DNA of 64,000 nt. It comes from Nematostella vectensis. Lineage: Eukaryota > Cnidaria > Anthozoa > Actiniaria > Edwardsiidae. Location: contig NC_064041.1 of the NCBI RefSeq assembly GCF_932526225.1, positions 5,018,046 to 5,082,045 of the forward strand, given 5' to 3'. A program made the translations under genes and the position numbers. Below are positions 35,241 to 47,051 of this stretch, piece after piece. The first letter of the stretch is position 1. Each line of letters opens with the position of its first letter. Under the pieces are notes generated by a model, which saw only the letters and a program-made list of their open reading frames with translations, did not search any database and had not been told where the DNA came from.

Positions 35241-37740
35241 TCTTCTAATTTAGGCTCATGACTAAGGGCACAAACTCCCTTTTACCTATCTCAAATTATG
35301 TGTGATCATTCAGGGCCCCACATTAACTTTTTTAGCAATGTGCCATTGGCTCCTAACTCACTAAATTCATCTGGGTGAAAGCTAAGTTATTCCTAAGCAA
35401 CCATTTTTGTTCAACATTTACCCAACAAGAACAAGCGTCTTATCTGCGATTTACATGGTTAATATCTACAATTTAAATGATTAATATCTACGATTTAAAT
35501 GATTAAAGGATGAAAAACGGTTTTATAACAATGTCTATCTTGTACTAAAAAGATGTACAATGATCAGCTATGGCCCTGAACGACTCGTACTAGCATATAC
35601 AGGGCACATGATAAGAAAAGTTCAGCTCAAGGCAGCTATTTCTAGTGAAATACTGGTTGACGGCTCCTTTCTCCGGCTTGTCGGGTCTCGAGGGTGGATG
35701 ATGCCAAGGAGACCCGGAGATTGCTTTTGATGAGGTTCTGGGCTGAAACAGCCCAGAACAGTTTTCTAACGTATTTTTTTCACCCGTGTGTGAATCTTAA
35801 GAATCTTTGATTAACCAAGAGGAAAAAATAAACAAAAAATAATAAATAAAAAGGGCCATCGATCATTGAACTGAGGTATCTGGCGTCCTCTATCTCATGC
35901 GCCCGCTCATCCTTCATAGCCTCTCGGATAACGGTGATAACGGATTCCGTACGTAAGATTAACATCTAGCCCGTTTTTTTTCTGCAGTGAAAGAGGGCCA
36001 AACTTTGAAAAAGCAGCTCTTCTTTAGCGATCATGTAAGCAGTGTTTATCTTTAATCTCATTTCTCTTCTGTTTTCTCGTCCAAGGCCTGGTTTCCTTTT
36101 GCAATGGATCTATAGAGAGAACTCGATTTCACAGGCATTTGTTTTGCCAACAAAGCATCCCTGGCCTGCAAATGTTCGCCGTATTATGCTTACCATACCA
36201 TACCTTACCATAACTCCAATAAAAGAATAAAAAGAAATAAAAACGAGCAGAATAAAAGTGGAATAAAATCAAAGTGATAAGATTGAACAAAAGCAACAAC
36301 AATAATTAGAATGTGTTATAAATACATATTAATACAGCAGGTTTTGTTTGTGAAGGCTCATTGGGTAAATATTTGCCTCATAAACTTTTATTTTGTAGGC
36401 AAATTGTCTTACTAGATCTCTTGGGAATATTTTTGGGTTTTGGTTATGTGTTACTGATTCCATGCTTGGATTGTGCGCTTCTCCCCCATGCACCCTGTCA
36501 AAAGCCCTACTAACAGCAACACTTTTTTTTACTTCATATGTCCTTTGTTTATTTGAATGGCCTTTGTAAGACGGTGGTTTGGATTTGCAGTGACAATTTG
36601 AACAGTTCTTGGTTCCCGTGCGAAATGAAACTGGGATATTCTATATATGGGACTTCCTGTAATATCTTTGAATATCTCACGATATTCATCTTGGAACATC
36701 CCGCGATTTCCTAGGATATTCTACGATACAAGGTGTGAATTTTCAAGGTAAATTTGGACCGATATTCCAGGATATTCTAGTATTTCTCAAAAGGCATAGA
36801 CTTACTTTAACTATGTTTTGTAAAATGTCTATATTGGTAATAATGTCGATATTTTCGTTCACACATTGGGCGAGTTCTGAAAGCGCCACGGCTGGCCTTA
36901 AAAGCCATTCACAATTCCTTGTATTCATTGCTTTGCTGAACTCGCCGAATGTGACCCGGGGTTGCCCCTTGTTTGGCCGCAGAAAATAGTGAGGGAAGTG
37001 TGAGAAGTAGTTGACGCGCTTTGGAGATTTGGATGGGGTAACGTAAGCCATCTAGAGTAAAAGAAAATTGTTAGAGAAATGTGTTAGTTGTGATTCATAA
37101 TCATGACATCTAAAAGCAAAGTATATTTAAAAAAGATTACATATGTGTTAAACAGGATTTTCTACGATATTCTGGAATATTCAATTGGATGCGATTTTTT
37201 GGAATATGCATTAATGTGACAGGGAATGCATAGATGCGTTGTTCCTTTTGCGATAAAGAACGATATTCTTGGACAGTATTAAATTTTCTTTGATTTTAGT
37301 GAATGCATAATCGGATATTATCAGATTTTTCGGAATTGAAGGAAATTGAGGCTATTGTTATTGACAATAACATCTTATTTTGCGATATATTGTCATTTTG
37401 CAGAATATCATCTGCTTTTCTTGGATATTCGGTAATTTATTACGAATAGCTAGCAATATATTCCAGCAAATAATTTTATTTTTAGAATACAGAACAATTT
37501 ACAATTATCTCAAAATTTGATAATCAACTTTATAATTTTCGGATACAACGTGAACAGTGACTTCTATAACGTTATAGAAATCAGCAAAAATCGTTTAAAG
37601 ACAAAACCAAATTAGACAAAAAGTTGGTATACAACAAAAAGTGCAAGGCAAGCTAAAATATCTCTATGATTAAAAAAACCCACTAAAGCGAACATTTTAC
37701 ACAAACAATGGACATTTCACTTAGCTTTACTGAAGACTTT
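35241..37740. other. AT-rich intergenic, no supported gene
   Basis: Many GATATTC-type words occur near 36640-36780 and 37150-37440. A minus ORF at 36743-37051 (102 codons, MAYVTPSKSPKRVNYFSHFP) opens with ATG but I recognise no domain in it. It could be part of an undetermined TE. Confidence 0.4.
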
Positions 37741-37742
37741 TT

Positions 37743-38400
37743 TTGGTTTTGTCTTTTAAGGATTTTTGTTGATTTCTAATCAGCTGGTCCACTTTCTCAT
37801 CAGTCATTCCGTAATTTCCCCTCATTGCATCGGCAAAAATAATGGTAGTTGTAGTTGAGTAAGTGATAGCTTTCTGCATTTCTCGCACTGTTGTGAATTA
37901 CCATAAATTATCTGCATCTTGTTTCTGTCCATCTTTGGACTTTCCCTTCCCCTTCAGTGTGCACCACATGAGCTCTTCTTCGGTGAAGAGGTCTAACAGG
38001 AGCCTCTTCACCCCTTCCAGGGGCTTTGACAGATATTTAATTTTCTGCTTTTGTTGTGACTGTAAAGAATAAATTGAACAATTAATTGAAAACAGCTAAA
38101 ATCGGTTTATAAGCAATCAGGCATCGCAAACTTTCTTTCTTGAAAGTGCGGGAGCCGGTAATAAAATCTGATTTCCCAGCGTATTGTGGAAACTCTTTAC
38201 ATATGGAGCAAGTAATTGTTCCCTTGTCTTCATTGTGGACCACCCACGGAAAATCAACTTTCTACTGTGGAACAAAGGAACGCTTAGGCCCTGACTTCTG
38301 CGCTTTGTTCTGCGGCTTAATATCTTGTTTCTTGCTTCCGGGATTGAATTTCCGTTGAAGCTTTCCAGCTTCCTTTGGCCAGGACCTCTATACCTGATGA
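37743..38400 (-). pseudogene. TE-derived remnant with TTF-type zinc finger and BEN-like segment
   Basis: On the minus strand 38360-38130 reads VDFPWVVHNEDKGTITCSIC then FITGSRTFKKESL. This resembles the TTF-type finger seen in hAT-like transposases (fPWl, C-x2-C, G..F). It has an in-frame TAG just before. Further down, 38060-37900 encodes KRLLLDLFTEEELMWCTLKG after a plausible acceptor, resembling a BEN domain start. 37880-37743 encodes ITYSTTTTIIFADAMRGN and a basic tail with a stop. The order is suggestive of one decayed gene; the BEN assignment is tentative. Confidence 0.45.
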
Positions 38401-38519
38401 GCTAGATTGCAGTCCAGGCTCTGGCGATGTTGGCACAACTTTGTCTGTGGATCTCACGGAAAATACTACAGGCACTATGTGGTTTGGAGTAAACCAGGCA
38501 TTCGGCTGGTTATCTAGGG

Positions 38520-39263
38520 ATGTAGCAGTCCTAAGTAAATAAACAGGCGAAGCCTCTGTAAGGGCGATTCTTGCCCTCTGTAAGAGCCATTCTCGGCTCT
38601 AATACAGTGTGCATGAGAGGGCGATAATAGAAGAGAACTTGTGGATAAAGTGAGTGGATCGGTTGCTCCAACACGGAATGTGTAACACGATATTTCCGCC
38701 CAGCGTCTGCCTGAAGTTTCACGGCGTCCTTTGGATGCTATCCACTACCAATGGCCTGGTCGCCCTCAGCCAATAAAGCGATGCAAAAAAGCATTTCTTG
38801 CGACACACGAGGAAGCTTTTGTGCAGTCTTGCTGAACAGGCATTGGCATTTTCTGATAGTTTGGGTGCCGTAAACTCCAGAAGAATCACACTCGAAGACT
38901 CATTCCCGCAAAGAACGAGTGATACAGAATTGTAAAGACAATTTCCATTCCCAGTGGAATTCAAAGCAATACCACCAGCTTTCTGGGGAAATCGCTAGGC
39001 AGTAAACTCGTACTTAGTTGGTCTTTTTTCACGGACTTTTCAAGGTTTGTTTGAAGAGCTGTAATTTTTGTGCTAACGAAGAGTGATCCATGGTAGAAAT
39101 GGCGGGCGGCATGCTCTTGCGAAGTTTGAGAAAACCATGTGAGAAATTTTCGTGTGCTTTTGAGACTTGCGCCCACTGAAACCCATGCACCCACGTTAGT
39201 GAAAAATAACTGAAAATGGCGTCCTTGTTTTGCTATTGTTTTTCTTCTGATCGCCTCAAACAA
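38520..39263 (-). pseudogene. OTU-like fragment of a transposable element protein
   Basis: The minus strand encodes STGNGNCLYNSVSLVLCGNE near 38960-38900. The G-N-G-x-C-L-(Y/F)-x-S pattern carries the catalytic-cysteine motif of OTU-type cysteine proteases. Downstream 38690-38560 reads HSVLEQPIHSLYPQVL, a segment that follows in TE-borne OTU proteins. A stop and frame change near 38720 separate the parts. The upstream 100-codon ORF (38961-39263) has no clear domain. It is a decayed TE gene as far as can be judged. Confidence 0.5.
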
Positions 39264-39700
39264 AGCTCGACCGTTACCCTTTTTTGTGTTTTGTCTTTTT
39301 GCTTTTTAAATTATGGTTGGTTTCAAGAAAGTAATTTTATAGCATACCCGATTCTGGTGATCGATTGTAAAACACAACATATTTTTGGGTAGCAAGAGAT
39401 TCAGTTGATTGTTCTTTGAATTACACAAATGCATAACTCAAGTGTGCTGAATGAACATTCAAGTTGTGGTCGCTGTGGTCACGACTGGACAAGAAACCCA
39501 CATAACTGGGCATGCCCAGAAATCGTTCGGTGGCCCTTATACACTGTCGTGAATCGTCTTCAAGAATAGACTTGCGTTGGGCGAGGGACAAGATGGCGAA
39601 ACTGCTTTAAGGCACCTACACCTGAAGATAGCTTTTTGCAGATATGACACCTCACCGCCACCATCAATATCAAATCTCATATCAAAACTCATTAACATAA
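39264..39700. other. no gene seen
   Basis: Unassigned AT-rich sequence between the OTU-like remnant and a LINE fragment. Confidence 0.4.
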
Positions 39701-40085
39701 TCAGATTCTGTGTAGTTTCGTCAAGACAACTTCAGACGCAACGGTGTCAAAAGCCTTGAAGAAGTCGGCTAAGACAGCTAAAGTTACTTTGCCACGCTTC
39801 ATTGCTTTAGTGATGTCATCTTTTATTGCAAGGAGACTTGTTGTTGTGCTGTGACCTTTCCTATATGCACTGAAAGTGTCCTTTAAGATGCTGTTAGGAC
39901 CACTGGAGACAAAGTCACTCATTTGACCAAGCACTAAGCGCTCGTAGACTTTTGAGAGGACAGGTAAGATAGAGATGGGACGTAAGTCATTCCTGTCCTT
40001 TACATCAGCCTGCTTTGGTATAGGGCTTATACGAGCCACTTTCCAGGCGGATGGAAAATACTCTTGTACACCATCAAAGAAATTT
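39701..40085 (-). pseudogene. LINE reverse transcriptase fragment
   Basis: Minus-strand frame with ISPIPKQADVKDRNDLRPIS, LPVLSKVYERL, SAYRKGHSTTTSLL and VLADFFKAFDTV. These are fingers and palm motifs of a CR1/Jockey-type polymerase; the A box normally reads LxDFSKAFD. Upstream (VQEYFPSAWKVA) is also readable. It is truncated on both sides and lacks the (F/Y)xDD box. Confidence 0.85.
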
Positions 40086-40116
40086 AAGTCAATGCTGTAT
40101 TACGGTGGCCCATAGG

Positions 40117-40452
40117 GGACAGCACACAAAACAAAATCGCACCGCAAACAAACAAAAGTCGCACTGCAAATAAAACAAAATAGCACTGCAAACCAAATCG
40201 AACTGCAAACAAACGAAAGTGCACTGCAAATAAAACAAAATAGCACTGCAAACAAACAAAAGCGCACTGCAAATGAAACAAAATCGCACTGCAAATGAAA
40301 CAAAATCGCACTGCAAACGAAACAATCGCACTGCAAACTAAAATAAATCTCACTGCAAATGAAACAAAATCGTACCGCAAATGAAACAAAATCGTACCGC
40401 AAATGAAACAAAATCGCTCTGCAAATGAAGCAAAATCGCACGGCAAACACCA
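40117..40452. repeat. 22-bp tandem repeat, about 15 copies
   Basis: Unit AAAATCGCACTGCAAATGAAAC with variants (AAACAAAC, AAATAAAAC). On the minus strand each good unit reads TTTCATTTGCAG, similar to a 3' splice site. It ends about 50 bp before the integrase-core coding region on the plus strand. Confidence 0.9.
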
Positions 40453-40504
40453 AAACATCTGCGTGCGCATTCAGCGGTTGCCAACAGCGGGCTCTGTTTT
40501 CCAA

Positions 40505-41570
40505 GCGGGTCAGAAAGAGAGCTCATAGAACATTATTTCCACAAAGGCTTTCAATATAAGGATATTCTTTGTCTGTTGGAGAAACACCACGACATCCATT
40601 TCAACTTAAGAACCTTGAAGCGGAGATTGAGTGCGTATGGTCTCACTCGTCGAAAGAAATTTGACGCAAACGATGTGCAGTACATCAAGGAAGTACTAGC
40701 CCGAGAAATAGAAAATGGTCCTGCCAGTCGCAATGGGTACAGAACTATGTGGCACATTCTACGACTGAGATATCAAATCCATGCCTGGTACGTGAAATTG
40801 ATCCAGATGGTGTGGAATCGAGAAAGCAACAGGTTTTTTGCCGTCGCACTTACATATCACCAGGGCCAAACTTTTGCTGGTACCTTGACGGCTATGATAA
40901 AGTTAAACCGTTCGGTTTTTCAATACACGCATGTGTAGATGGTTTCAGCAGAAGGATTTTGTGGATTGAGGTCCAGCGGTCTAATAAAGACCCTAATGTT
41001 GTTGCAAAATATTTCTTGGCTAGCGTCGAAACTGCTGGTGGCTGTCCTATACGAGTTTATTCTGATCATGGAACTGAAAACTGGATTATTGCAGGCATGC
41101 AGTGCTATTTCCGGGCTGATGGCTCAGACGAATTTGCAGGCACCAAGGCACACAAATATGTGCCGAGTACGAGCAATCAACGAATCGAATGCTTTTGGTC
41201 CTCATTTCGGAAACAGTATGGTGGTTGGTGGATCGATTTCTTCAATGACCTTCACGAATCTGATGTATTAGACTTGTCTAGTGAAATTCACAGAGAGGCT
41301 TTATGGTTTTGTTTTGCAGATTTGTTGGAAAAAGATTTAGAGAAAATGAAGGACTATTGGAACACTCACCGAATCAGAAAATCGAAGTATGCAGCGTTTG
41401 CTGGCTCCCCTGATATTATGTACTTTTTACTAGAAGAATATGGCCAGACAGATTGTTTATACCAGTTCCCTCACCACAAGCTTGTTGAAATGAAGAACAG
41501 GCTGGACAATGAACAGCAATGCGACCCTGTTGGGGAAGACTATTTCTGCTATGTCATGGAAAAAAAATAG
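40505..41570 (+). pseudogene. animal integrase-core (DDE) protein, one frameshift
   Basis: The N-terminal frame (from about 40505; RELIEHYFHKGFQYKDILCL, LRTLKRRLSAYGLTRRKKF, GYRTMWHILRLRY) shifts near 40760-40790 to a second frame running to the stop at 41568-41570. The second frame holds an integrase-like core with acidic residues in WYLDGYDK, VYSDHGTEN and SNQRIECFW, and the segment HACVDGFSRRILWIEV. Comparison with the expected run between the two halves suggests a small deletion at the shift. This family is TE-derived and widespread in cnidarians and fish. The rest of the second frame (273 codons) is clean, so loss of function looks recent, or the shift could be an assembly error. Upstream lies the 22-bp array. 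Confidence 0.75.
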
Positions 41571-42640
41571 TCTATTATCACCAGCAACTGTGCGTGAAGC
41601 AGGTACACTTTTTCAAGCACTCATAAACTATGCCTCACCAAAATCATAGATCTACCTACTATGGGAGACTATTGATTCATTTTAATTTTCTGGCTCTACT
41701 GAGTGAGACCAAAATAGAAAGAAATCGCTCCAGTTACTTACTACCTGTATGTATTTCATACTTTGAAAGTAACCCAGGGCTGGCAGGGACGGGGTTATAT
41801 GGCAGCAAAATGACTTAGCTTGTAATAATATCAATCAATCAATTTGTATTTTCACTTCACACAATATTTACAATACATTTTTTCGCTGTTAACTAGGATA
41901 TGTGAAATGACTGGTTTCTATTTGAAAGCAGAGCATTTTGAATTGAAATGATTAAATGATGGGCTTAAAATTGAATGTTATTAAATTGAATTATTCAATT
42001 TTGCCGGATATGTAACAATAAAACAAAATAAACATCAAATATTTCTTGAAAAAATTAACTATTCTAAAATGGTAATATATAGTTTCTAACATCTTCTAAC
42101 ATTTTCATATATAATTTCCAACATTTTTAACATAAGAAAAAAATTATAATAATCATAGATTCCAAACACATTGATTCCAAATACATTGTTGTGTTCGCTA
42201 AGAGAAAGGGCTGTTTTTGTCAAGTGAAGGAAACATTACTCATGAAATTTAAAGTTTTACTCAAAAAAATATGAAAACCATACATGTAGTTGAGGTGCCC
42301 AAATCAAGCAAATCAACCCTTAGAAGTAAAGTGCTACAAAGGCTTTTAAAAAGGTGGTTTTTTTTAGTACCGATGTCAGCGGATGGCGCGTACATTAAAT
42401 TTATCTGAGAAAAGGCGAATTCTCAACAAAAATATTACTTCATTTACCTAAGGAAGTTCTATACCGAAATTAAAGCTTATCTGAGTTATACTGACTTCTT
42501 ATTATTTTGACATACTATGGCAGACTATTGATTCCTTTACATCTCTGGCTCTACTCTGAGTCAGGAGTTGAATGACATCAAAAGAAAAAGAAATCCCTTC
42601 AGTTACTACATCCTTTCGTGCTTTGGAGTAACTCAGTGTT
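41571..42640. other. AT-rich spacer with a duplicated segment
   Basis: No gene. A segment of about 130 bp near 41655-41790 (CTATGGGAGACTATTGATTC, CTGGCTCTACT, AGAAAGAAATC, CCAGTTACT) recurs in the same orientation near 42517-42640 with clear divergence. It may be a terminal part of one dispersed repeat. Confidence 0.5.
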
Positions 42641-42677
42641 GTGAGTTTTTACTTGGTTTATGGAAGCGCATTACTCT

Positions 42678-45449
42678 TCAAAGCAATCCAAACCCTCGGG
42701 AGTTGAACATACAAAATGTAAAATCCCGAGAGAAATGCTCATACTGTCTGATTCTACCATCAACTGTGAGTGTCAGCTGGTTCGCACAAGTATTTGCAGT
42801 AAGCTTTCTGTTGGGACTGTCATGATTAAAATGGATGGATGGTCTAGGAGTAAATCCTATAGCAGGAATGCCATGAGATCCAGTTACAAACTGTATGACA
42901 TGATTTAGAGTGACAACAACTTCTTTTCCCTCTAGCACAGAAGAAATTTGCCCCTTTTCAATATCCTCCAAGTACTGTGTGAAGTTGAAAATGACTTCTG
43001 TTTCAGCATGGAACTTGTTACTATCCCTTGGACTGTACTTGACATCAAAAATGTCATCCAACATTTCTGCTGTGAGTTCCTTTGGCACCTCAAACACAGT
43101 TCTGAATTTCTCTGGATAGGCTTGAACAAGGCCCAGCATGCAGCAAGTCTTCAGCCCTTCCATGTATTAGTTGACTTCAGTTACCGAGTTAAGCAACACA
43201 TAGTGCAAAGCAATGGATTTTATGAAATCCTTTTTGTCTTCCAAGTACACAAACGGCTTGTTGTACCCTGCATCAAACCTATAGTCACAGTCAAATGTGG
43301 CTTTATTCTTGAATTCCTCTTCATCTGTCACATTACTCAAAGCACTCAGGGACTCCCTAACTGTAGAATTTGGGATCTCCTCTATGGATGGGTCAATATT
43401 TTCCAAGCTACCACTCAAAATGTAGTCAACTACAGTTTTTTTGAAAGCATTGTGGGCCTTTAAATCCTTGCATAAGCCCAATAGCTGTGATTGAACCATA
43501 CAACTTGAAATCCTCTTTGTTCAAACAGGATACATTGTGTTGGAAAACACCTTCAGATAGTAACTTTCTTTGAGCAGAAGAATTCATCAGGTGGTAAATT
43601 CACGGGAAGGACCACCCTGATCTACTGCTGGTTCTCCTATGAACTCCACTCTTAGTGGCATTTTCAGATTATCATCCAGGATTCGACCAAATTTGAGCTT
43701 GGTGTCCTCCCAAACTGTTTGCCGACGTATCTTAAGTCGCAAATACTGGTCATCCTGGCACGTAAATTCCTTTGCTCTATGTTGTTCAAGTAATCCCTTA
43801 AGGGAGGCATCAGAAGTGTATGTTGTACTTTAACCACACTCAGGTATTAAATTCTGGCTGAGATTATCATCATCATTGTTGTCATCTGAAGGCATGCTTC
43901 ATGACTGAAAAGCATTGAGGCATATGCATCGTGAAGTGTGGGCCTTCAGCCAACAACTCAGTTTTTGAATTTTCCACAGAGTCTGTAGACTCCTAACCAC
44001 CTTTCAACTCGTTTGCATCTTTCGTTGGGAACATTTCTTGTAAATATACAAGTGTTGCAGCTCCTAAATAATTATTAAAATAACATAATATCCTGATGAA
44101 ATGCTGTTGGATCTTGAGCAGTGAGAGCCATTTAAAATGATGTTTGGCATTATAAGTCCCCTCGATGAACCTTTCTAGCTCTTGGGATAAACGAGAAATA
44201 CTGTTTAGATTAAAAAAGCCAAACTTGAATCCACATCCACATTTTTACGATTGTTTATTATTTCGCTTAGCTACGACAACTTATTCATACGCACCTTAAA
44301 ATAGCGCACGAAAAATTGTCTTTTACTTGAAAAAGCGAGGACGAAAAGAAGCTGTAAAAATCTCTAACATTTACTGATCGTGATGAAAATCGCTCGGCAA
44401 ATCCGCCATTCTGTTGTTGATGTCCCAGGGTGCTTTCTGGTCTTTGTTTCAGCCTCGGTTTCATGTGATCTTTCATTGTCTGGCCCTCGGTCACATGTTC
44501 TATTATCGGCCACTCGAACGATTCAAAACAAATTTGAGCGATTTGAGCGAATGCGAGTTTCGTCATGTAGTGTGACACGCGCGCGTAATGTCAGTTTTCA
44601 ATCGCTTAGTACAGAGCCAAACGAAGCTTAAATTAGAATTGAAAAGCACTTTTGCAAACTACATTTATTAGGGATTATTGTCTGTGGTATTTAAGCTAAA
44701 ATAAACCAAGTTTTCTGTGCTATTTTCCTTAAATTGACAAGTGGCCGATAATAGAAAAGACAAACACTCTCTACTAATTATTGTTTCCTCTCTAAACAAA
44801 CCGGTAAATTGAAAATGTTTCTGTAGAATACTTATGTCGAATAGTCAAAGAATGTTCCTTGCAAATTATGGGGAATTAATTTGTTTTGTTCGCGAGATAT
44901 CTTAGCGTAAACCTAAAGTGGCCGATAATAGGCATGAGTACCTTATATATTGTTTTGTAGGGGGTCTAGAGATTCCCCCAAGAAAATTTAGAAATCACAC
45001 ACTCTCAGGAAGCCCAGAAATTGATCAGAAAACCTGTTTAAAAATAGGGCCCTCCCCTAAACCTTGTATTAAAAATCGCGGCGCTCCCCCAAATCCGAGC
45101 TAAAAAGTTGTTTTGGCACGAACAATCTGCACCTTTCCCCGGCTTCGTTTGATCATACCATTGCGATAAGCAAAAGCAACTTTGACCTCCACATCTTTTG
45201 GGGTCGCCTTCTTCGTTGATGCCTAAGTCTTTTTCTCGCGGGCTTGAAGTCCCCTCTTCGAGATTCTTCTCGTTTGGCATAAAACTCTTCAAACGTCAGA
45301 GTGTCGTTTGATTTATTTGAGGAAGCAGACGATCCGGCAGATCCAAAGTTCAAACCCGATGGTCCAGGTAGACATGAAAAAACTCTAGATATCTCTTGTT
45401 GAACCGTTTTACAAACTTCTTCTGTTATGTTACTTGTATTCGACGCCAT
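42678..45449 (-). pseudogene. TE-associated HECT-domain protein (G2E3-like) with CUE-like motif
   Basis: The N-terminus at 45449 (MASNTSNITEEVCKTVQQEI, TLTFEEFYAKREESRRGDFK) continues after a frame change into PKDVEVKVAFAYRNGM before a stop at about 45100. Near 44060-43990 a CUE-like LQEMFPTKDANEL is readable. The HECT N-lobe starts near 43800 (VEFIGEPAVDQGGPSREF at 43660-43600). A frameshift follows, then the rest of the HECT fold to 42678 with the C-lobe motif FVTGSHGIPAIGF. The catalytic cysteine is in ANTCANQL near 42775-42800, and the C-terminus is FNSRGFG. HECT proteins transfer ubiquitin to substrates; cnidarian genomes carry many such copies linked to transposons. Several breaks make this copy inactive. 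Confidence 0.8.
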
Positions 45450-45976
45450 TATGGCATAAATTGGCGGGGAAATCGATCCATGTGGTGGAGCCTAATCCCC
45501 AGTAACTTTCAGCAAGTTACAGGTTATCAAAATTATTTCATTTTTGTATGAATAGTTGGATAAATGTCATAATTGATATGGGAACCAAAAAATAAACAGC
45601 AACGTCTTACTGTACATGTTGCCAACATATATTTGAGCACATTATCTAGGGAACATACAGCAAGTTTGCTTGATGACTGGATATTACTAACCTAAAACTT
45701 AACTTTTATCGACTCTATAATGTAAGGAAGAGGTAATTACCCTTTCAAGCCATCACAAAGAATGCCAATGCCATGTACTGCCGGTAAAGATTTCTAATGC
45801 GATTGCTGCATAACTTCTATACCGGAAAGGCATAATTTACTACAAATTAGGAATTGCAGAGAGAAGCAAATTTCATTACGCGATGTTTTGCTCGACAAGA
45901 AGTGATGTTTATTGCCCTATGATTGGCTTATATGTTTGTCTATGATACGTGTAAGCTTTGAGTCCAAAGCAACTCG
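45450..45976. other. no gene seen
   Basis: Spacer upstream of the HECT remnant. It could contain its promoter. I see nothing else. Confidence 0.35.
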
Positions 45977-46499
45977 TCAAAAAAAAAATTTGCTTCTCCT
46001 AGTTCGAATTAATAGCAGTAAACTTTGTTTTAACAAATAGCAAATGTTCGCCAAGGTCACTGCGCTCAACGATGTCTTCCAGTAATTCTCAAGAAGTCCA
46101 TCATACCATGATGCTAAATCTCTTGCGTATCCGCGTTGGGCGTAGCCTATGATAGCACCACAGCTACCATGGGTGTGCGAGTCTATCAAAAAAACAACTC
46201 CTGTCGCTGTTCACAATAAATAATGTTGACATATCCGCAGTGACCATTACTGAATATGACGGAACACAAGTGTTTGCTAAGTCTTGGAATTTCTCCAAGT
46301 CAGCTTTGGCGGAGGACCCTATGAAATCATACTCCTGACCAACACAGGAAACCCGACACTCATCACCAGCCATGCCTACAGCATCTTCAATATCGACAGC
46401 AGCACCTTCGAACAAGTCGTCTTGTATATCATTGCCTTTGCTAATTGCTTGGTAAAGCGTTACATGCCAGTCGTATGACAGACAACCATTTACAGCCAA
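45977..46499 (-). pseudogene. TE protein fragment with D-x-H cysteine-protease-like end
   Basis: The first frame (46499-46164) reads MAVNGCLSYDWHVTLYQAIS and later VTADMSTLFIVNSDRSCFF. After a frame change the second reads IDSHTHGSCGAIIGYAQRGY and ASWYDGLLENYWKTSL. The order (a strand pattern ending in a D-S-H-x-H box, then WYDGLL) resembles TE-borne papain-fold deubiquitinase-like domains. The identification is by motif only. One frameshift near 46180 breaks it. Confidence 0.4.
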
Positions 46500-46673
46500 T
46501 GTCAGTTTCTTTCACTTGTGAAGGTAGCCAAACACTAAGGCTATGAATATACATGCATTGCTTGCACTTCGTCCATTCAAATCGAATTGGCTGAACTGAA
46601 AATGCCACTCAGATACATTTACAGCTGTAGGATAAGGCACACACATAAGGTCACCTCTTCCTGTTGTTCCTCT

Positions 46674-46838
46674 GAAGCTGTGGTCTGTGGCGGTGTAGGG
46701 GACACAGAAGCTGTGGTCTGTGGCGATGTAGGGGATACGGAAGCTGTGGTCTGTGGTGGCGTAGGGGATGCAGAAGCTGTAGTTTGTGGCGGCGTAGGGA
46801 ATGCAGAAGCTGTGGTCTGTGGCGCCGTTGAAATGAAG
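46674..46838. repeat. 33-bp tandem repeat, 5 copies
   Basis: GAAGCTG starts at 46674, 46707, 46740, 46773 and 46806. The period is 11 codons, and the minus strand gives a Pro/Thr-rich repeat (TPPQTTAS). It probably lies in a linker of the surrounding TE gene. Confidence 0.9.
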
Positions 46839-47051
46839 TCGAAGTCGGGGTCTGTGCCAAGTGTGTAGACGTTGTTGTAGTTGTCCTCGTGTGCGAAGCT
46901 GATGATGCTATACTTAAGGGCAATGGATGTACTGCTGTTGTGTCAGCGTTGCTCTGCATGAGTTTCTTTATCTTCTGGTGGTGGGAACTCAACCAACTCT
47001 TGATCTGGCTTTATTTCAAGGGCTCACAACCACTTAGCTTCATTGCCTCAA

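Noticed and set aside
36743-37051. 102-codon minus ORF as a host gene
   Set aside because: No domain, no splice partners found, and opposite ORF of similar length on the plus strand.
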